NCBI RefSeq assembly: GCF_000182565.1
Contig: NW_015971539.1
Coordinates: 1,359,219-1,423,218, forward strand
Length of the DNA stretch: 64,000 nt
Source: Spizellomyces punctatus DAOM BR117
Lineage: Eukaryota > Chytridiomycota > Chytridiomycetes > Spizellomycetales > Spizellomycetaceae
Reading direction: 5' to 3'
The position numbers and the translations under genes were made by a program. This document shows positions 58,846-64,000 of the stretch, piece by piece (the first letter of the stretch is position 1; the number at the start of each line of letters is the position of its first letter). The notes beneath the pieces are model-generated. The model had not been told where the DNA came from. It ran no database searches and saw only the letters and a program-made list of their open reading frames with translations.

Positions 58846-61443
58846 ATGTCCGACAAAGCACTCAATAAAAAACTAAAGGACATATCGGCACGCATTGACT
58901 CCATCCGCCTGGATTGGGATGCCCTTCGCAAGGAACTGAGAACGAACCTTTTGACAGATCCTGAAACGGCTCATATTTCCAGGGACTGGGCTCAGTTTGT
59001 TTTTAAAAAACAGTTTGGGCAGAATGTTGCTGGATCTGCTGTGACGACGGAGGCAGAGGCGGAATCTCCTACTGGGTCTGACAAGATGCGAGATTCTGTT
59101 GCCAAATTGCGGATTCGGCTGGGAGCCAAGATACGCTCGTCAGTGTCTCGAGAGGGTACTCAACAGGGAGAAGCCACTGCGAGTGGTGGAAAGAAGAAGC
59201 CACCAACATGCGCGGAAGAGATTGCACAGATAGTGGAAACATGGATTGCGGCGAAACAGGACCCAGCGGATATATCAAGCCAATTTCGTCCCCTGGATCC
59301 CGGAAAGAATCTATCTGCGCTACTCGCTGCCAACGCCACACATAGCAATCGAACGGTGGCGGCCCTGTGCTCTTTACCTCGTTCGCTAGTCAAGGAAAAA
59401 ACAAACAATTACAAACTTCCCAAGGAAGCAGTCATGCATTTGCACTGGTTTGAGACGCCTGTCGATACTGGTTTAACTCCGTCGGTTCCAGTACCCAGCA
59501 AGCTTGATCTTGACATATCCTCCCTCAACGAATCAATTGAAAAGCACGGACAGTCTCATAAAACGTCGTTGGAAAAAGATCTAGCCGACGCTTGGGATCC
59601 AGTCCGACAGGTATTGCGCGGTCTCTTACAAGTTGAGTGCGAGCAGAAACGGATATTGACTGTAGAGCTGGCCAAACGCGTCAACGAGTATTCAAGGAAG
59701 TACGCTATTGCGTTGAGAAATTTTGATGAGTTCTGGAATTCCAAAACGGAAAAGTGGAAAAAGAAGGGTGGGAAGAAAAATGGAGCTGCGAACGGTGTGG
59801 ATGAGGGCGCTTTGGCAGAGGAAGCCGATGCCTTGTTTGAGCAATATATTGAACAGATCAAAATAGTAGCGGACGCGTACGCCGAGGAAGTCTTACAGCC
59901 CATTTTGAGTGAACTGCGACGTGCTGTGGAGACGTATGAATCGTTGCTTTCGGACCTTTTAAAATCCAGTGATTTAGATCCCAATGAATGCGAGCGTGCC
60001 AGACAGGCGATATCTGGACTGGGGCGTCGCACAGAGGAACATATCGATGAGTTTCTGAGGAATGAAAGCAAATCCCGCGCGTCCTTGACATGTGCCTTGA
60101 GTGATATGAAAGACTCGTACCTGGAAGGATCCATGAAAACGCTTTGGGGACGACTCGAAAAATGCTCTAATCGCGATTTTCGAAAGCGGATAGCCAACAT
60201 GGAAGCAGACCAGCAAAAGGAACGGGACATGCTTTCCACCGTTCTTGTGTCTGACGTGGCTCCCTTTTCATCAGTCGCGGTTGTCTGCTTGGTTGTCCTG
60301 GAGTGCCTTCTTGTCAAAGGAGAACGCTGTGAAGAGGAGGCGCTACTCAAGCACAAGACGTCTCTTCAGTCGGACGTCAAACTCCAGGAACTGGCCATTA
60401 CTCGAAAGACATTGGAAGGATACTATGAAACTGGAGTCTTTAGTGGGCAAATAGAGCTTGGGAGAAAGATTGGCCGCGTATTATGGTCGGTAGTCAAACA
60501 ATCTATGGAGGCGGCTATGGAATCGCAAGTGGTAGCTTACATCTCTAAAAGCGGTGGTGGTAAGTCCGCCGGTTCTGCTGCATCTGCAGAATCGGGCGCG
60601 AATGCCGTTGATGAGGATACTAAAAAGAAGAAGAAGAAGAAAAAGAAGGCCAAGACAGGAACGGGTGAAGCGGGGGCAGCGAATGTGGATTCAGTGACAC
60701 CACCGATTGAAGAGCCGAGTGGATCACCGGCGAGCACCGTCCCGGACACACCAAAGGAAGACGAGAGCGATTCACTGGAGCAGGTTGCTTCCCCGATCAA
60801 CGGAAAAGCTACCAAAGAAGAAGAAGCTCTGCGACCTGAAAAGGATGTTCCTCCTGTCAAAGCAAACTCTGTCGAGCACGTTTCACCAAGTCCGAAAGAG
60901 ACAATGAGCGTCCAAGAGAACGAGGAAGTGGATCTGGATCTATCGCAGATAGAGTCTGCGATAGGAGATGTCATAGTTCCTGTCGGCGGTCTTACTGGAG
61001 CACGCCCATCAGGACCGCCCGGATTTACTGGTACTGGAATGTGGGGCGGTAATAATGTATTCCCCTTTTCCGTTCCAGCGTTTCCCATGAACCATCCTCT
61101 CAATGGCATGTCATCGCCCACAAGTCAGGAACTGGTTTCTCTCCGCGACGAGAACACTTCTCTTCGGAACGAAAATACCCAACTCCGAAGGGAACGCGCC
61201 GCCCTGGAAGAGCAACTCCGCGCCGCTCAACACACGATATCGCATTTTATGCAGCGCATGCGCGGTCTAGAGTCCCAAGAGAGTGTGAAGCGCCCTGGTT
61301 ACAACAACTGGAACCGACGGACTGCTGTCAGTTGTGGGAATTGTGGAGAGCGAGGGCATGAAAGCACCGCTTGTGATGCTGGGTGTCGGTATTGTTCTTC
61401 AAGGGAGCATTTGAGTGATGTATGCCCTTTACTTGTCGTGTAA
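58846..61443 (+). CDS. CCHC zinc-knuckle, coiled-coil protein
   Basis: A single exon of 865 aa with ATG at 58846. The N-terminal two thirds are helical and charged (LKDISARIDSIRLDWDALRK at the start; further coiled coil ~residues 220-600). A nine-Lys run (after DEDT) opens a Glu/Ser/Pro-rich segment, and a leucine-zipper-like stretch (LRDENTSLRNENTQLRRERA) precedes two C-terminal zinc knuckles: CGNCGERGHESTAC (C-x2-C-x4-H-x4-C) and CRYCSSREHLSDVC (C-x2-C-x5-H-x4-C). Zinc knuckles usually bind RNA or ssDNA. There is no gag, protease or polymerase segment, so it is not a retroelement. I do not recognise the family. Confidence 0.7.
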   Translation: MSDKALNKKLKDISARIDSIRLDWDALRKELRTNLLTDPETAHISRDWAQFVFKKQFGQNVAGSAVTTEAEAESPTGSDKMRDSVAKLRIRLGAKIRSSVSREGTQQGEATASGGKKKPPTCAEEIAQIVETWIAAKQDPADISSQFRPLDPGKNLSALLAANATHSNRTVAALCSLPRSLVKEKTNNYKLPKEAVMHLHWFETPVDTGLTPSVPVPSKLDLDISSLNESIEKHGQSHKTSLEKDLADAWDPVRQVLRGLLQVECEQKRILTVELAKRVNEYSRKYAIALRNFDEFWNSKTEKWKKKGGKKNGAANGVDEGALAEEADALFEQYIEQIKIVADAYAEEVLQPILSELRRAVETYESLLSDLLKSSDLDPNECERARQAISGLGRRTEEHIDEFLRNESKSRASLTCALSDMKDSYLEGSMKTLWGRLEKCSNRDFRKRIANMEADQQKERDMLSTVLVSDVAPFSSVAVVCLVVLECLLVKGERCEEEALLKHKTSLQSDVKLQELAITRKTLEGYYETGVFSGQIELGRKIGRVLWSVVKQSMEAAMESQVVAYISKSGGGKSAGSAASAESGANAVDEDTKKKKKKKKKAKTGTGEAGAANVDSVTPPIEEPSGSPASTVPDTPKEDESDSLEQVASPINGKATKEEEALRPEKDVPPVKANSVEHVSPSPKETMSVQENEEVDLDLSQIESAIGDVIVPVGGLTGARPSGPPGFTGTGMWGGNNVFPFSVPAFPMNHPLNGMSSPTSQELVSLRDENTSLRNENTQLRRERAALEEQLRAAQHTISHFMQRMRGLESQESVKRPGYNNWNRRTAVSCGNCGERGHESTACDAGCRYCSSREHLSDVCPLLVV

Positions 61444-62033
61444 CTATACCGTATATGCCTTTTGTTGGGCGTGGCCATATTTTTCTTTTTTTAATTTTTG
61501 CAAAAACTGTGTGCACTTGTATATACATATTGCTAATACTACATGATTCTTGCGCTCGTTGTAACTCATCTCGTGTCAATGGGGTGTAGAAGTGGAACAA
61601 CAGCCATCGTTTGCCAGAATAAACATAGCATGTTGCACCCTTGCGTCGTCAAATCATTTCGGAGCATGTCCGATAATGTCCGATTTGCCTCTGTTGTTCA
61701 CGTGATAAAATGATTGGAATGATGTATCTCTTTCCTGATTGGCTGGATTAGGAAATGAGCAGTTCCAGAAACTTTTTTAATTTTCATCCAATGATCGATC
61801 TTTTATCTTTTTTTTTTTTTAATGATGATTTTTGCATGTGAGGTTTGTTTGGATTCATGGCGAATATAAAAACGAGGTTTGGAGGGATTTTGCCCTTTGT
61901 TGGCCATTTGGAACATTATCTACGCATCGCTTGACGCTTTTTCACAACGGATCGCTGATCGTATACGAATATTGCTGAACGCAAACCACAACAACAAACG
62001 AGAAATAACGACCGGATCTACATCTATAAAGCC
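61444..62033. other. Intergenic, 590 bp
   Basis: AT-rich with poly-T runs near 61485 and 61809. A TATA-like TATAAAAA occurs at 61865-61872, about 165 bp before the small ORF at 62034. A near-duplicate CATGTCCGATAATGTCCGATT is present at 61665-61685. Confidence 0.4.
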
Positions 62034-62189
62034 ATGCCAGCACCAAAGACAAATTCAACCATCCTGCGACGTCTCTTTTCCACTCGCTCAAATACAAATA
62101 CACAACCACAAACAATCAAACCGATGCGTATTCTGATGACGGGAGGTGCAGTCGTGCTGGCTGCACAGATTGGTAGCGAAATCCACTAG
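62034..62189 (+). CDS. Possible 51-aa mitochondrial peptide
   Basis: An ATG-started frame encodes a basic, Ser/Thr/Arg-rich N-terminus (MPAPKTNSTILRRLFSTRSN) followed by a short hydrophobic segment (MTGGAVVLAAQIG). This is the layout of small imported inner-membrane proteins such as respiratory-chain accessory subunits. It is preceded by a TATA-like box at 61865 and a C/A-rich leader. No family is recognised, and the length alone makes chance possible. Confidence 0.45.
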   Translation: MPAPKTNSTILRRLFSTRSNTNTQPQTIKPMRILMTGGAVVLAAQIGSEIH

Positions 62190-62353
62190 AATGTACATTG
62201 TATATATATACACACCCGCACACCACATAATTTATTTTTTTGTACGTTGGGGGAGGGAGTTGGGGATACCCAAAGTAATAATACATAACGAGTCTAAAGA
62301 GTTATGATGAACAACATCTATGAAAGCAACAGTATATGATACTTTTTGGAAAT

Positions 62354-64000
62354 TTATCCATCGCCATCAAAGGCCTGTCGACCTCGCGCTCTACTCTGTA
62401 CTTGGTCCACTTTGGCGACATATGTAATATACTCGTTCATGTCATATCCTTCACGCACAAACCATCGGACATCATCCACACATTCGGGATACGTTCGTTC
62501 AAACAAGTCTTTCAGCATGAAACCGCACTTTTCTGAAAAGCGTTGCATAGGAAGATTGATGCGGCGCGTCAAGAGCCAGACGTAGCGGATGGGTGTAAAC
62601 GATTCGCTTTGAATGCGATTCAAGGTTCGTAAGATGAGTTCCTGAGCAATACCTTGGGATTGCACAGATTGCATGACGCCAACTTCCGCCAAGTAGATAG
62701 AGTTGGTTGGCAGTTGGTGTTCAGAAGCGCAGACGCCCACGTAGCATCGCTCTGTTGGATTGCATTGTGGTTGCTGTTGTGGTGATTGGCTGGCCTTGCC
62801 TGCCCAGACATTGTACTTTTGTGGATCGGCGGCATACGTCCCAGTATCTGATGGTGGGCTGTTGAGCCCCGAGTCTTCGCTTGATGTATCTTGGCTGTCA
62901 AACAGAACATGTCGCGTACTCTTTCCCTTCTTTCGTGGAGGATTAATGATCCACCCTGCCGCACAGTACCATATCGACGTGCTTGTCGGTGTAGCTGGGC
63001 GCAGAATATCGGCGAGGGCGTCTGACCAGGCAGCTCGCAAAAAGTTGTTTAAACCAACAAAGGTGGCGAATGCTGGAACTTCGTGCATAACTGATGGCAT
63101 ACATCCAAAAGGTTCAATTTTTGGTGTTCAAAGCCAATAAATGCCTATAAATCTCACCTTTGGGAGTGGCATACAAGGCTAGAAAAGCATCATGATAGAC
63201 TTCTGACAAAAGCTCAAGTTGATCCAGTGGCAAATCCGCTCCCGTATAGACTTGGTAGTGAAGTCTCGCATTCCCGACGCGAACATGGGATAACAGACAT
63301 GTTTTGCGATTTTTCGGGAAGAGTTCAATCGGTCGATATTTCCCCGTCCGATACTATGAATGCCTGTCATGAGGGTCATGCATTCATTCGCAAAAGAAGT
63401 CATTCAAGGCCCCACCTTTCCACCACCTCCACAACTTCCACAGAATCCATACTTTCCCTTACAGTTGAGACAGACTGCCTCTACCGTAATCTCCAACTCC
63501 ACTTCATCATCTGCCAGCGTCCGCACACGTCCACACCCCAACATTTCCTTGCAAATCTCACAATCAACCATTTGGCTCCGTCCGCGCTTTCTACCAATGC
63601 TTGGATATAAAGATCGGTTCATCGTAGGTCCGCCATGACTCGCATTTGCACCGGCGCACTGAGCACACAGAATCTCAATCACAAGCCCTGAATCTAGTAA
63701 TGTTGTGTCTCCTCGGATATTGAAGAGCGCCAACGTGTTCCCGCACTCCAGACATATCCCAGGTTGTTCGACCGTTTTCTTTCGTCTGGCTTCTCTTTTG
63801 CGAGGTGGACATGGTACAGGCGGTGGCGTCAATTGCTTTTGCTTTGATTCTTGTCGTTGTGATGGGACAGAGGGAGTGAGTGGCGTGGGTGGAGTAAAGG
63901 GCGGGACAAGTTGGAGTGTCTGAGGGAAGGAAAAGGTCTGGGGCGGTACAGTTTGGAGTGCTGCGGCTGTCCAGTCAGGAAATGTGGCTTCCCAGAATGG
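62354..64000 (-). CDS. Cys-rich protein with C-terminal GNAT acetyltransferase domain (partial at right edge)
   Basis: complement(join(62354..63078,63158..63353,63416..>64000)); the 5' end lies beyond the window. The visible N-terminal part is Pro/Thr-rich, then has paired Cys motifs (CLECGNTLAL, ILCAQCAG, CEICKEMLGC, CLNCKGKYGFCGSC), a TGKYRPIELFPKNRKTCLLS block and a C-terminal GNAT fold (IYLAEVGVMQSVQSQGIAQE, with the Q-x-x-G-x-A acetyl-CoA loop, then ERTYPECVDDVRWFVREG). Similar Cys-rich plus GNAT proteins occur in fungi with unknown substrates. The intron 63079-63157 is supported by sites and frame; reading through instead gives EIYRHLLALN and needs one base removed from an A5 run to continue. 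Confidence 0.7.

Noticed and set aside
60537-61121. Antisense frame of ~195 codons opposite the zinc-knuckle gene
   Set aside because: Low-complexity shadow of the Lys/Glu-rich coding strand.

Overview
The window looks like a nuclear segment from a zoosporic (flagellated) fungus, most likely a chytrid. Genes are dense and lie on both strands, with many short introns (about 53-80 nt, GT..AG, often a CTAAC-like branch site). Fungus-type genes (DUF1748, an RRT8/LDS-like protein, SOK1/TCP11) sit beside three motile-cilium genes absent from yeasts and moulds: DAW1, DNAAF5 and a CFAP97-family gene. Exon models were built by hand from splice sites, reading frame and remembered family sequences. No search was run. 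Layout, part 1 (1-34700): SANT-domain corepressor C-terminus (cut by the left edge); Qa-SNARE syntaxin; proteasome alpha5; DAW1; V-ATPase subunit e; DUF1748 protein; mitochondrial Obg GTPase MTG2; ALG13; isopentenyl-diphosphate isomerase; a mitochondrial release factor of the RF2 class; a probable spliced non-coding snoRNA host gene with intronic C/D snoRNAs; TCP11/SOK1 protein; a secreted Asp/Lys/His/Tyr-rich repeat protein behind a duplicated promoter element; MAPEG-type membrane protein; a possible 53-aa membrane peptide; signal peptidase subunit SPC3; TORC2 subunit SIN1/AVO1; DNAAF5; a 209-aa unknown; signal peptide peptidase; CFAP97-family protein. Layout, part 2 (34700-64000): cytosolic SHMT; a very large BRCA2 homologue (about 3,290 aa, 17 exons, eight good BRC repeats plus two degenerate ones, DNA-binding region, novel C-terminal extension); RRT8-like membrane protein; USB1; a two-pass sensor protein resembling the front half of a receptor cyclase but without catalytic domain (broken by a 100-N assembly gap); a class C (GABA-B-like) GPCR with a C-terminal PH domain; a large CCHC zinc-knuckle protein; a possible 51-aa mitochondrial peptide; and a Cys-rich/GNAT acetyltransferase-like protein (cut by the right edge). 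Functional themes are zoospore motility, signal sensing (sensor, GPCR, TORC2), ER secretion and glycosylation (SPC3, SPP, ALG13), organelle translation (MTG2, RF2) and recombination (BRCA2). Nothing suggests operons; several pairs are divergent with very short shared promoters (MTG2/ALG13, 130 bp; DNAAF5/unknown, 147 bp). The least ordinary items are the RF2-class mitochondrial release factor with an intact SPF motif, the GPCR-PH architecture beside a catalytic-domain-less sensor, the snoRNA host locus, the extended BRCA2 and the repeat protein.
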